NCBI GenBank assembly: GCA_002749535.1
Contig: MZZL01000403.1
Span: 1,016,209-1,080,208 of the forward strand
DNA from: Apophysomyces variabilis
Taxonomy: Eukaryota; Mucoromycota; Mucoromycetes; Mucorales; Mucoraceae
Direction of reading: 5' to 3'
Length of the DNA: 64,000 nucleotides
The notes beneath the pieces were generated by a model that saw only the letters and a program-made list of their open reading frames with translations, did not search any database and was not told the origin of the DNA. Positions 23,909 to 36,160 of this stretch are shown in pieces; position 1 is the stretch's first letter, and each line of letters starts with the position of its first letter. Position numbers and translations under genes: made by a program.

Positions 23909-26900
23909 TCACACATAGCGAGGTAATATGGAAAATGGCTGAATAGGGCGCGTATTCTCCAAATCTAATGCATAGGATAAACAATCCTTGGTTCGCTCTA
24001 ATCGACCTGTTTTTCGATAAATATCGCCGAGATGGAACCTTCAAGAAGAAAGAGAAACGAATTAGTAAAGCAGTGAATACTATCTAGTTTATCTTACCAA
24101 GCTTCCGCACAATCCCAACCATTGCCTTTTGTAACATGATCTAATAAACCCTCCGCAATCTCAAGTTCGCTGTTCTCTTTATGTATTTTCGCTAACCACA
24201 CGCGACATTCCACATCGTTAGGTTCTGCTACTAGACCCTTTTGAAAAGCTGCAATCGCTTGCTCCGTATTTTTCTCCGTGAGCCGAAGCCGACCGAGCAT
24301 ACACCATACCCTTGCGCTCGTTGTCCATTCTACATTCTCGGCCTCTTCAATTGCCTTTAGAGCCTCATCTAGCTTGCCGAGCTTCAAGAAGGATGCCGCC
24401 GATAACAGCCATAAATCAGACATAATGCGCTGGAATCTTTGGCGTCTCAGACGAACACGTGCTGTAGATCGGGTCGATGTACTCGTGGTTGGCTGAAAGA
24501 CGGAACGTGTGCTGGTTAAAGATGGTGTTGCACTTTGGAAAGATGCCATAGACGCCCCAACATAGCTAGCAACCCGCAAATCTGAAGAATAGACGCATTG
24601 CAAGTTCAGGAGCAGAAGTGCATAATCAATCATCTTGCTCAAAGACTTACCTGGATTGGTTACACTTGGCAGATCCCCTTCACTCAATGCTGTAGTTTCT
24701 ACAGGTTCCTTTTTTGCCCTACGAGAGCTACTTCTTGAGCTGAACAGATGTAATCCATGATGTTGTTTTGGGACTGCCTCGGTTTTTTCGGGGCTTAAGG
24801 TTGAAGACCCTGGTCGCTCATTCATAGTTCCATTCCCATTGACAGATACCAATGAACGTGCCGCTTTGTCTGCCAGTATACTTGAACTTGGCGTATTATG
24901 CACATTATCATGCGACCGCGAAGCTGATATGGGAGTCTGATCCGCTCGTTCATTACCCATAGCACTACTACTTGCACTGCGTCCTCGCCGCCTTTGTTCG
25001 GCCAACTGATGCTCGCTTAGATTTCCTAAAGATCCAGAAACGATCAGACCGTTTTTAGCCGCTTCATGGGTGGATTCTATTGTGTTCGTTGCGCTTATGC
25101 TAGAATCTGGAACGGCAAGTCTCCCGTAAGAAGCAAACAGCGCTTCTTGCGATTGAAGCGCGGCTTCAGGGCCATGGATAGCATCCAATAACATGGCCTG
25201 CGTTATTTGAAGCAGTATTTGCTGCTCGGATTCTTCTTCGCTAATAAAATGCTTATACTTGCCATAGTTTGATTGCTGATCTGCCAATTCACCAATTTCT
25301 TGCAAGCCCATTTCGCATGTTTTCAACGCTTGGCGGATATCATTCTGCGCAGGACAAGAGCATATGAGAGTTAATAGATGCCAAGACGGTAAGTGCGACG
25401 GATTCGCTTGCAATGCTCTGGTAATAGATTGCAACGCTTGCCCAACATCGCGCATATCAGCCTGCTGTAGTGCGAGCTGATAATACGTTTCCCACGCATT
25501 AGGTTCCATTGCGATAGAGCGAGTCAAAAATGTCAGAGCACGTTCGTGATATTTTGGACGCACAACTGGATCACAAGCTGTTTGTAGTATATCAGTTGAG
25601 CCATTATTCCAAAATCATCAAGCTTACTTTGAGAAGCCAGCAGACTGTAAGCAGCCCCTACAGCTCGATACACATTCGCAGTAAGCTCAGCCCGCCTCTT
25701 TTCGTGGATATCGCTCCTGGATAATCCCTTAAGCATTTCTCGGGCCATCTCCGCTATTTCAACGGCACGAACACCCGACGGAAGCTCGCTGCTATACATT
25801 TTGATAGCTTGCAGCAGCACTTTCAATATTTCTTCTACCGGCTCTTTTTCGCTGCTGCGCTTTGATGCCATTGACGAATCTTCTTCTTCGTCCGATCCTT
25901 CGTCTTCGCCATGGTTTTCTGCTGCGGCTGGTAGCGCCAGGCTATTTCCATCCACATCTGTTGCTAATGCCTCACCGTCGCTTCGTTTTTCTTCCCATTC
26001 TTGTGATGTCAGACCCACCAGGTACAGATACGAATGAAGTGCATGTTTAGCCTCATCGTATTCACCCAATTGGAAAAGTCCAAGGAATAGATATCGAGTA
26101 ATCCGTGGAGAATTAAATGTTCTCTGAGCTGCCCGATCCAGTTTCTTTTTTTCAGACAACTCTTGAGGTTATTGCGCGTTTGACGGAAGCGTATTTACCT
26201 CGATAAATCCCCGATATTCCTGGCCCACATAGCCTATCAATTCAAAATCAGATGCGAGCTGATCCACAAAATCCAGGACCAAATCATTGCTTTGTCCAGC
26301 TCGAGGAAACGGTGCAAGTGCATAAAGCATCTTTTCGTAGATGGTATGAAGTTGCGTAATCTCCGTTACAAACATTTGCCACTCAGCAGATGATTCCATG
26401 TACCTTTCACATTGAATACTTAGCATCAGTCTCGTCACACTATCCAATTTCCTATACTATACCCGTTGGTCTCAACACCGGCGGCGTCGGAAGTTAGGGT
26501 ATATTCGCCGCGACGATACGTGTTTGACAGATATTTCAATGAATAACGAGTAACAACCATACGTTTGTGAATACGCCATGAAATTGCTTGCGAGCTAGTC
26601 AATTTTTGATAGGTACGAAGAATGTCCAGCGTATTGGCCACACTCAATGTAGAACTTTTGACGATAGATCAGCCTGACATAAATAAAGATCTAATACCAC
26701 TTACTCTTCGCGCATTGATAAAAGTGCTCCTCTATAAAGAGCTTCTTCAGCCCAATCCACTAAAACACGATCATGATAATTAGTTGCCCTGCTGAGCAGA
26801 TCAACAACCCCTCTATGACTACGCAACGCCATATCAATATTCCCGGTCATTTCAAGAGATATAGCTGCAAATACAAGACGTTAGATCGAGATATTTGTTG

Positions 26901-27569
26901 AATTGAAGTGATTCCCCGACCTTTAATGGCTCGCGCCTGTAAAAATAGTATGGATCCGTATCCCGTACTGACATCGTCAGTGTTGAAGGAAAGTTGTTCC
27001 ACAATATCCAATGTCTTTTGAAAATCTCCACACTCAAAATAGGATCTTGCCAATACAATCTTGGCGAACTGTTATTGTTGCATGTAGATACCAGAAGAAA
27101 TGAAAGAGGAATTGTGTATCAATTGGGAGTTTCTTACTTTTTGCAACAAGGGGGGAATAGAGGAAAAGAAAAAATAGAACGAACCTCCTTATGACAGCCA
27201 ATCTTTTCAGAAGTATCAGGTATCTGTACAACGGATTTAAGCATAAGCTGTACATGCTTAAGGGTGTCCATGCTGAGACGTTTCGTCATGCTGAGGTTGT
27301 CAGGCGAATCTTGTCTGAATATGGTGGTGTTTTGTACTTCATTGGCGAATTGAGACAACGTAGCTTCTGCCACGGATGTCTGCTCCAAAACTTTGACAGG
27401 CATGAGATAATCAAGGAAGACAGCGTGTCCATTTTTACTTGTATTCACCTGTGCCGTCCGGGTTATATTTCTTGTATCGTCTCGCTAATTCAGGGATGGC
27501 CTGCCAATCCCCTTTGCAGCGAGCAATATCCAGCTCTTTAGCAATTTGGATCGCTTTAGGCGATGTCAT
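23909..27569 (-). CDS. YPP1 / TTC7-type TPR scaffold of the PI4-kinase complex
   Basis: Tetratricopeptide protein of 1057 residues resembling yeast Ypp1 and animal TTC7, which bring the Stt4/PI4KA phosphatidylinositol 4-kinase to the plasma membrane together with Efr3. Nine exons: 27449-27569, 27185-27390, 26921-27068, 26705-26864, 26463-26654, 26199-26403, 25628-26159, 24098-25577 and 23909-24038. The N-terminal IPELARRYKKYNPDGTVLEQT and FAKIVLARSYFECGDFQKTL are family-like. TPR units run through the middle (YLFLGLFQLGEYDEAKHAL) and the C-terminus (ARVWCMLGRLRLTEKNTEQAI). Between them is a Ser-rich low-complexity insert. The end (HLGDIYRKTGRLERTKDCLSYAL) also fits. The intron at 26160-26198 is only 39 nt. 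The donor at 27184 is GTTCGT, unusual, so that junction is a little less sure. It shares a 211-bp divergent promoter with the EngB-type GTPase. Confidence 0.9.
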
Positions 27570-27780
27570 TATAGATGGAACGATGACTGATCCGAAGGTA
27601 AAAGAGCTATCTTAAAAAAGAAAAGGAAGAAAAAGGAAGTGCGTTGTGCATACAGTCTCCCGAAATTGGCAAGCAACCAAATGTAGCGGACTTTACTTCG
27701 AGCCGTTGGGCGTCAGATCCTATCTTTTCCCTTCCCCTTCCCATGTGAGTGTCCATTGGTGGCTTTGCCTCTATAACATC

Positions 27781-28842
27781 ATGTTCAGCATAATCGCAAG
27801 ACGATCACTCCATGCAACGGCTACATGCTGTAAACGCTCACGAATAGCGATATCCAACCAATCGCAAGACACGTCGCATCTGGTTACGACGGACAACAAA
27901 ACCTACCAACTGATTGCCTTTCCCCAACAAGCACCTGTACCAAAAACAGACCTTGCATTGGCTGACAAAATATTTATGCAGCCTGTTCGTTTTGTCAAAA
28001 GCATATCAGCAGTTTCGCAAGCCCCTACCTCTAGTCAACCTGAAGTAAGCCATATCACTATATCTGATGGCAGACGAAAATAATGATTCCTATTGACCTT
28101 ATTTAGGTCGCGTTCGTTGGTCGCAGTAACGTGGGGGTAAAGTATCCGAATAAAGGAGACAAAAGTACAGACATCTTCTCAACTCTTGTTGTTAGAAATC
28201 AACCGCAATCAATCAATTGACCAGCAATAGTAAACTGGCAAAGACTTCGAGCAAACCGGTAAGAAGTCGTCAAGAAATTTTCGATCTTCAATCCTTATAT
28301 ATTCGTATGGTTACCTCAGGGCCACACACGTTTACTGAATTTTTTTGATGTTGGAGGAAAAGTGACACTTGTGGATATGCCTGGTTATGGCTATCGTTCT
28401 CGGGAAGAATGGGGAGATCTGGTTCTTGAATACTTGTCTAATCGGTCACAGTATGATAACTTGAACAAAGTATGCATATAGAAACTAACTGATAGCTTCA
28501 TGCAGATTACGACGTTTATTTATCCTCGTTGATCCCGCTGCAGGATTAAAAGAAACAGACCGGCAATTAATGAGCTATTTAGATGAGCATGGTCTTTCAT
28601 ACCAAATCATTCTTACAAAACGGGATAAGCTAACAGAAGCAGCATTCCAAAAATCAAAGGCCAACATTGAAAAATCTCTTGTCGAGTCAGCTATGTGCTG
28701 TTACCCACATATTCTGACAATTGGTAAACGTCGTAGGAGCAAAAACAACGAAACACAGGTAGCCAGTGATGTAGCCCACGTACGATGGTCTATCCTCAAC
28801 GCTGCAGGGCTTTTGCCTTCTAAAACAGTCAAGTCGTCATGA
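27781..28842 (+). CDS. EngB/YihA-type GTP-binding protein, probably mitochondrial
   Basis: GTPase related to bacterial EngB, which helps assemble the large ribosomal subunit; the eukaryotic form acts in mitochondria. Exons 27781-28044, 28107-28136, 28196-28258, 28320-28450 and 28506-28842 give 274 residues. G motifs are split across exons: G1 GRSNVG|KST, G2 region SSKPGHTRLLNFF, G3 VDMPGYGY and G4 TKRDK. The start at 27781 (MFSIIARRSLHATATCCKR) is a basic, amphipathic mitochondrial-type presequence and was preferred over the in-frame start at 27646. The junction before RRLFILVDPAAG uses the donor inside the SQ codon pair; the alternative donor 20 nt later gives a stop. The stop is only 66 nt from that of convergent BUB3. 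Confidence 0.93.
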
Positions 28843-28908
28843 ATGCTGCATGCAAACCGCTTTTATTTATATATTGCCATCATTTCTTCCTTTTTTTTTT
28901 TTTTACAA

Positions 28909-30140
28909 TTATGAACCGTTTGCCGCGACACGAGGCTTACAATCATTCTCGCCCAGTGTTCGGATAAAGATGGTATCTGGGGCATGATCCCTTTCACCTT
29001 CATCATAAGTATAACTGCTGGCCACAGCCAACATTTTTCCATCGTGACTGAACGCAAGACTCGAGATCTCGTCAGGGTACCGAGGAAATTGCTTGATACG
29101 TTTTCTATGGACGCCGTCCCAGACGCTTACCACACCATCCGACCCACCTGATGCAAACGTACCGTGACTAAATTTCGCCATTTAAAAGTTTAGTATGCAG
29201 TGGAAAATATTATTACTATAGAAATTCCTTACATTGGATGGAACGCAAGTGCGTTGACGGGATAGACTACTTCTGTGTCATTGATAGTTTGTCGATGTGA
29301 TTTAAATGCGTATTTTTTAGCTTGAGCTTCTGGTGACATATCGAAGAATTCTAAGGCAACTCTTCCCTCAACAGAGCAGCAAGCGTAGCCTTCGCCATTG
29401 GGCATGCATTTAATGGATCGCATCATATATCGCAACGTTGTCTCTCGTTCCTGCCATGGTTCCTTCATGTTTCGTATGTCGTACACATGGATTTGTCGAT
29501 TGGCCATTGCGACCACAAGAAGATGGTTATGCAAATCCATACTAAATACTTTCCGCGGGAGAGCGTGTGTACTTTGGAGAGCTGTTGAACTACGTGGATC
29601 CCATACTCGGACCGTTTGATCCCATGAACCGGAGTACAAATTATCTAGTCGGTTTTGTCATCTCGTACAAATGCGTTCAGCTAAATAAGTTCTTCAAACT
29701 TACTTGTTTCTGATCCCCAGCAAACACTTCTGACTCCCTCGGTGTGTTCTCCAAGCACCGTTTCTGTCTGTGCAGTGAGATCCAGCCTATACGATGAATG
29801 AGTTTGTTGGGCGCTTTGTGGATGCTATCAGGGAAACTTGCATTCTGACGTGTTTATCTACGCTGCCGCTGTAGGCATGCTGAGAATCGCCAAAGCATGC
29901 ATCCAATACTGCTCCTCTATGGTCAAATTTCGCTTGCACTTGATTTAGTTCTACATCGTAGAGACGTACTGTCTTGGTTTTATATTGTCAAAACGGGAAC
30001 TTCCATACCGTCTCGGAACTTACTGTATCCCAAGAGGAAGCAAGTAAGAATCTGGAGTCCGTCGGACTGAATGACACGCTGGACACACCGTCCCGTGGTG
30101 GGTCTGCGATCTCGTACTGAGACGCTGTTTGATCTTGCAT
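28909..30140 (-). CDS. BUB3: Spindle checkpoint WD40 protein Bub3
   Basis: Seven-bladed WD40 protein of 333 residues that recruits Bub1 and Mad3/BubR1 to phosphorylated MELT motifs on kinetochores. Exons 30024-30140, 29842-29972, 29704-29786, 29233-29644 and 28909-29167. Conserved blocks: [65 protein letters not shown]-like region (here KYAFKSHR), [22 protein letters not shown] and SLAFSHDGKMLAVASSY. The second intron (29787-29841) begins GCAAGT and is a GC-AG intron; no GT donor nearby keeps the frame. The last junction rebuilds [11 protein letters not shown]. Start chosen as the first Met in frame before the conserved PPRDGVSSV block. Confidence 0.94.
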
Positions 30141-31063
30141 GTCGCGAAAATAAAGTAGTGAGAACCGTCCGGAAAAGTATCACACAAGCGGTCAAAAAAT
30201 AGCAACGTCATCGGAATAAAAGGATCGCAGCGGGACCGTCTATTCGACACAGTAATCCGCACCAGGTACGCCATGATTTTCATAGTTTAACGCTTTCGAT
30301 TTAGTCATCTTCGCACTACTTCCACGACTTGTGTGAACATTTACAAACATGCACTCTTTTTAATCGTACCGATAAGGTATAGCAATATAACAGATCGCAA
30401 TACAACTCAATATTTATTTAAGCAATTGCACTGCTATCAGTGTCAAGCACGAAGTGCTCCTGTTGTTTAGACTTTTTGTCAACAAAACAGAAAACTTTAG
30501 TATCCAGAGCAAGTAACCGAGGAATTAACCTGTCTAACAAGCTTTTTTGCTTTGGTAATTCTCTTCTTCCTCAATACGGGATGGACGGGAGTATATTACG
30601 TTACAGATAAACGGCCGGGTTACTGAATCCTTCTGAGCGATGTTGTCGCACTTAGCATTATCTCTTCTAAGGTTTGTTTAAAAGACATGTGTACAAAGAA
30701 TGTGGTTCTGCGATGTACATAGCACACTGTTTATGGTTCACAATCAGGTCACATTATGCATAATATTGAAAGCCACACTGTCATGCTGGTTTGGTTTGCT
30801 AGAGGGATGACGAAGTAAATGAATATACAAAGAAACAGCAAGTGATTGACTATGTTTATCATTTTCTTGAAAGCTATATATCTTTGGAATATAATGTCAA
30901 GTAAGAAACAGAGTTGAAGGAAAAGATAAGATAAGCAAAGATTGGAAATTACATTGGCGCTACGTATGAGATTGCAGAAGTTTACGGTCTAAACACACTG
31001 ACGTATGGAAGAGCGATTTGTTGTCAATGGATTCCGAAGAGACCGATTTGGTTAAAAGGGGAT
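30141..31063. other. Intergenic region between BUB3 and the RBR ligase gene
   Basis: Promoter of BUB3 and 3' flank of the RBR gene. The frames present are short and unremarkable; nothing else seen. Confidence 0.5.
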
Positions 31064-32978
31064 TCAAGTGAAGTTTGGAAGCAGTCTTGATTGTATGACC
31101 GAGATGTTTGGCACACCCAATTCAGTCTGTGCCAAAAAAAATTCCCGTTAGTTATCGTATTGACAGATGAAAGCTTGCAACTTGTACCTTTAATTCGGAC
31201 AAGTTGGGCGATGTTTCCGCCCCATCCGAATCTGTCTGAGAGCAACGATAATAGCCGCACTTCTGTACATATGATTAGTCATCTGACAATATTGACGATC
31301 ATTATTTTCTTCCTTACATCTGACCAAGGGGATCGACATGCCCAACAAAAACAAAATCCACATAAAGAACAATCCACCTTATTACATCCCTCGTCACGGT
31401 TTATCATGATAAAACAGTTGGGACAACGTCGACTAATCTTCATTGTGAGAATAATGACCTCGTCTTTGCGATCTGCGCATTTGCATTCTTTACCTGTTTT
31501 TCAGTTTCCATTTGACAGTATCTACAATGTCTGCTGGCTGAGAACTGATATTTACGATACGTTGCATATTCTCTTCGCAACTCAGACCAGGATGTGTGTC
31601 GTACCCACACTGAAGGCAAAATGTCAGATGACACGTGGGACTATGTTCGGTAAGCTTAGTCCGCAAACCAAATCGACCCAAAGAATCACTTTCTTCCTCC
31701 TTACCAGTCAACAGAAGGAAAAAAGGAAATGTGCGCAAACTGGAGTCGTTTCCAAGTTTCTGGTTTCATGTCCAGTTGAAGAATTTGATGTGAAATCTCA
31801 AATACGCTTTGAAGCGATACGGCGCCAGCATGTGTTTCGACAAAGCTAATCAACGCTTTCATTGTTCGTTGGTATGTGTCCACTAATGTCGAATTCCTCC
31901 ACTGCTGACGACTAAATATCTTAATCATACGTTGGATTGTGGTGTGGGTTGGATCGTTACTGTGATATTCTCCCAGGGGACATGACAAGATAAGCTTCGA
32001 CATCATGTCGTGAACACGTTTGCCGCGACTATCGGAGCATGTGAGGAACGGAACGTGCCCTTTCCTAAATTGACACTGCTTTGCTTTTCACATACCTATA
32101 CAATAAACCCTCTGTCTTGTATTCGCAAGGCGCAACTTCTGTCTCGCAGCGCGGACAGCACCGCGTGAAGCTCCGGTAAGGACGGTTGAACCGGTTATAC
32201 TGTTCTACCACGCTACTCGGCACAAACTTGCTCCACTCACTCTGGGGTATGTGGTTTTGGCATACAGGGCATTTGACCTTGGTCACACTGAGACCCCACG
32301 ATGAAACAACTACTTCTGTGACATATCTGGACAAAACAAGCACAAAAGAAAGAATAAAGAAAAAGAGAAGATTAGGAGGTGATAATGAACACGCCTATTT
32401 GGTTCATGGGAAGTATACAAGACAAATACGGATATGGAAGGAGCTAGGAGGAAAGGTTTCTTTTTTCGTCTTCCTTACCTACGAAAACAATCGAGGCAAT
32501 ACTGATCACGACAATACTCCAAACATAGATCCAGTCTGGCATCGAAGCATATCGAACAGCGTTCGAGCCAGTAATCCATATCTTCTCTAGGTCTTCGAGA
32601 CGAAGCGTTGTCAGTGTCACGTTCCATAAGTAATGAGTGAGGAGAAAGAGAAGAAGGCGAGAGAGAGGACGTGTGATGCCGGCGATGACCTGGTGAAGGT
32701 TGGGACGGGGCCATGTGATTAATAAATATGCCGAGCAGACTGGATACAAATGTAGTGAATAAGACAACCGGAAACAGTAGCAAACAAGTAATGGCTGTAC
32801 ATGCATTACGAACGAAGATAGATGATAATGATTGAATGAAAATCAATGAACAAAGAATGATGGGATAAAGATAGTCTGTGAAGAGAACAAAGGCGAATCC
32901 AATCATCGTCAAAGTCTCCACTGGAGGAGGAATGGGTGCTTTTGGGTTACTGTATAAACCGTGGTTGCTATGCCGCAT
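31064..32978 (-). CDS. Membrane-bound RBR (RING-IBR-RING2) E3 ubiquitin ligase
   Basis: A ubiquitin ligase of about 496 residues. Exons 32479-32978, 32096-32326, 31705-32064, 31494-31640, 31318-31432, 31188-31262 and 31064-31126. The N-terminus has two or three hydrophobic segments (residues about 25-95), then a Ser/Pro linker. RING1 runs from CSICFDARLDLC through CRDQYCLDCF to KCPVC; the usual metal-binding His position reads Asp (CRDQYC), so zinc geometry may differ. The IBR follows (CPTCHLTFCLQCGYDTHPGLSC), then RING2 (RRCPNCFIMINRDEGCNKV, CSLCGFCFCWAC), with the putative catalytic Cys inside GCNKVDC, and KCGYYRC. RBR enzymes pass ubiquitin through a RING2 thioester. The intron at 32065-32095 is only 31 nt (37 if an alternative donor 6 nt upstream is used). 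The last exon (31064-31126) is the least certain. Confidence 0.82.
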
Positions 32979-34554
32979 ATTGATGTAATTCAGACTCACG
33001 GCATCAATGAATACGTGTATTGTCTTTTTTTTCCCTTTTATAATCGCACTCTATCCTGATGATGGATGCGGATGTCGTTTCGTCGTCTGTTATAAATGCA
33101 GGAAAACTTCTTTGGTGGGAATGATTGATCGATGGGGAACCAACGCAAAGCTGTAGAATGGACGGCTTATGAGAAGAGGAGTAAAAAAGAAGAAAAAAAA
33201 AGCAAGCATATCAATATGGGAATGTTGCTTTGCTGCATCCAAGTGACTGCTGCGATAACCTTTTGATCTAGTATTCTTTACCTCTCACACAGAACATACA
33301 CTATTGTTAGACTTAGTTACTCAAGGGATATCGCCAAACGAAAATCGACTGCACAACAACGGATCCTCCAAGTATGTCACCGATGTTTATGTAACACATG
33401 GCGGAGTTGTGCGTCTTCGCATGACACACATTACCCGAGGATAAACACCGATTTGTGAAAGGCTTCCAATGAATGTGGAATAATATAACCGATGCAAAAA
33501 TGCAGCAAGATCTATTTGGCATAAGGGCATTGACTTTGGTCATCTTTAGCTGGTGCAAATCAAAGAACTTTAAAAGACGGGGGGATTTGATCATGTTTAG
33601 AAAGTTTGCCAGTGATGTGTTTTCGCAGGGGCTGCGAACCAATCGTATAGTTGCCATATTGATGCAATCAAGCCCCTCGCATTGAGTCCGCCGAGCAAAA
33701 TCCTTGCTAAAGAAGGAATTGGGCTTTACTCTTTCTTTCTTCAAATGGGATTATTACCTAATTATTCCAACCGTTAAACATGTATCTTAACGTCATTTCG
33801 GAATTGATCCCGTGGGTCCAAACCATCCATGGACATAAGTCAAGGCGAAAGAAAAGAGGGTCAACTTTTTTAGCTCCGCCGCGGCACAGTTAGATAAGCA
33901 GGTTCAGAATCTAACAACCTGAATCTAATGCAAACAACAACAAGCACATGCCAAAGCAAGTTCGTATTGAGTCTATGCACTAGTGACATAGAATCACATT
34001 CCTAGTTGCGCCATGAGAAAGCGTAGTATCAATTTATCTTTCCATGCTATGTAATGGCGGGATCCAGTACTTTGCTACGGCAATAGATGCATCTCATTAG
34101 TCTGCATGAAAAAGTTTTGATCAACTTATGGTCCCATGAAAAGTATTAGACGTTGAGATCATAATCAATTCGTGTGAAGGGATTAATTTAACAACCCTGA
34201 AACGTAAGACGGGTATGGAATTAGTACAAGGGCTGACTAATCTGGACAATCTGCACATTACTGTCGTCTACTGCTATTATTTCCCACACTGAATCAACCG
34301 CAAGTGTTAGGTCCGAACCTCGTCGCGCCACTCATTGTCTTTAACAAGCTGTACATACACTCTCGTTTGTGTGCTTGTGTGCTAAAACTTGAATGTATGA
34401 CGGCTACAAAGATACTGACGTCTAAAAAGTCGATTTTCAAGTTACACTATGTACAACCTGACTTTACGGAGCAATTTTAGAAAACAAGTATAAGGTTATC
34501 GCTTTGCTTATAAACATCCGCTGTAGTGGTCCCTACATAAGAAAAGAAAGCTAT
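32979..34554. other. Intergenic region, no supportable gene
   Basis: Upstream region of the RBR gene and 3' flank of the next minus-strand gene. A 143-codon frame at 33313-33744 (- strand) has no motif, no splice context and atypical composition; I do not call it. Confidence 0.5.
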
Positions 34555-35579
34555 CTATATGTAAGCAAGAGGCTGAAATCGATAGCGCACCCGAGCAAGG
34601 CATTCCACCCATGCCATGGTATTACGGCCTTGCAATGCTTGACCATGATTTGTAGCTGTAGCGAATCCTGTTATGAACAAAGGGCCCAGTTGAACGGACG
34701 ATCCGATGTTATTCCATAACGTACGTTTTCCATTGAAATCAAAAGTTTTGAGGAGCATTGACATTTGCACCAAGCATACAATGACATCCATTCCGGGCAA
34801 AGACAAGCAAGCCAGGAAGATATAAACAGAGTAATCAAGGAATCGCAAACTCAAATGTTCAAAAATATCCTCATGTTAGCCACGGTGATCTCTCCAAGCA
34901 ACACTGCCTACAGAAACGTAGACCCTGCCGTGCACACCGAGCAGCAGAAGAACGAGACCAAACACAAGAGCTATGAATTGTAAAGCTCATGTAGCCAATT
35001 TAAATAAGGCACTTGTGACATAGTGAGAAGTAGCATTTACAAAATATGATAATTGGTTGCTCAGTGAAAGCAATTGCATATAAATATCAAATACTAGGAC
35101 GGAATGCAAGTGTTCAGCTCTGCGACTGCGCATGTCAAGCGGAATAGCAAATAACCCAGGTGATGGAGTGCGATCATGCATGCTAAACAACAAACAAAAG
35201 AAGGTTTGACTATATTTTTATTCAGCCAAAAATTACAATACTTCGCTGTGGCTGTGATCTTCCTAAAAAGAATCAAGGATAGGATAAAGGATCCAATGTA
35301 TCTGATAAAATACGCGTCATAGCCGGCCGTAAGACAGAATGCAACGCAAATGAAGGATATGATTAGAGTTTGTACTAAGGAAAAGTCAATGGCGATTGAA
35401 AGGGAAGCTGAATTACACCGTTTGCTCACCGGTCCTGAACGGGTAAGGCGCGATGTTTGTAACGAAGATTGAAGACTGCTCATCTTTATCTGCAAGAGAT
35501 GTAGAAAAGAAAGAGCAAGCTTACCGTGTAGTGACATCTGTTGCTTTGATTGTCTGTTTAGATCACATTCGGTCACCAT
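34555..35579 (-). CDS. Unrecognised multi-pass membrane protein (predicted, seven small exons)
   Basis: Predicted from splice logic, not homology. Exons 35525-35579, 35430-35489, 35242-35374, 35013-35182, 34912-34970, 34725-34869 and 34555-34667 use sensible donors (GTAAGC, GTGAGC, GTATTG, GTGCCT, GTAGGC, GTACGT), keep phase throughout and give 244 residues. Hydrophobic stretches: TLIISFICVAFCLTAGYDAY, IGSFILSLILF, TLVFGLVLLLLGV and VYIFLACLSLPGMDVIVCLV, so about four to six membrane passes. The middle exons offer alternative splices (for instance readthrough of the third exon), so details may be wrong. I know no family with this pattern; a small receptor-like or transporter-like protein is possible but unsupported. 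Confidence 0.5.
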
Positions 35580-36160
35580 GAGCTGTTTGGATGACGCAAT
35601 AAGGACCCATATTTACATTTCCTCTGGTACCTATCACTATGATTACGACACGACTCACAATTATCGGTCAATTAGGTTTATTTTCACTGGATAAAACACT
35701 CAGAGTATCCACGGTGAATGTACAAAAAAAAAAGATCCATTTCTTTGTCAGGATTAATTTATTCATTTCTTGAAACCAGATCAACGCCAGCATTGCGCTT
35801 GTTAAAGTATTGCTCGTCCGTGGCAGGCACTCTGGATAACTTGTCATCATGCGTAGATATAGACCGTTGAATATATAAATATCCCTTTTCCTTTTTTCTC
35901 ACGAGATTAAACATCGTAGACTACAATTGGTGCTTTCTAAAAAGAGTAATAAAAATTGAACCCTAGACAGGGAGTGATTTGATCCGTCTTTTTTAGTGTA
36001 GGAGTTTACCAAAGAGCAAAAATGTATTTAGAACATTTGTTATGGATTTGTACAAAATGGACAAGCGTATTTTAGGCTAAGGTATCACTGACAAAGAATA
36101 AAGAATTGAGGATTCTATGTGCAGTAAGATAAGAGACATAGAAGAAATAATTAGAGGATT
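35580..36160. other. Intergenic region
   Basis: AT-rich sequence between the membrane protein gene and the alanine aminotransferase 3' end. Nothing recognised. Confidence 0.5.

Noticed and set aside
31091..31849. 252-codon + strand frame
   Set aside because: It overlaps exons 3-7 of the minus-strand RBR ligase, whose RING/IBR cysteines are conserved; the + frame has no motif.
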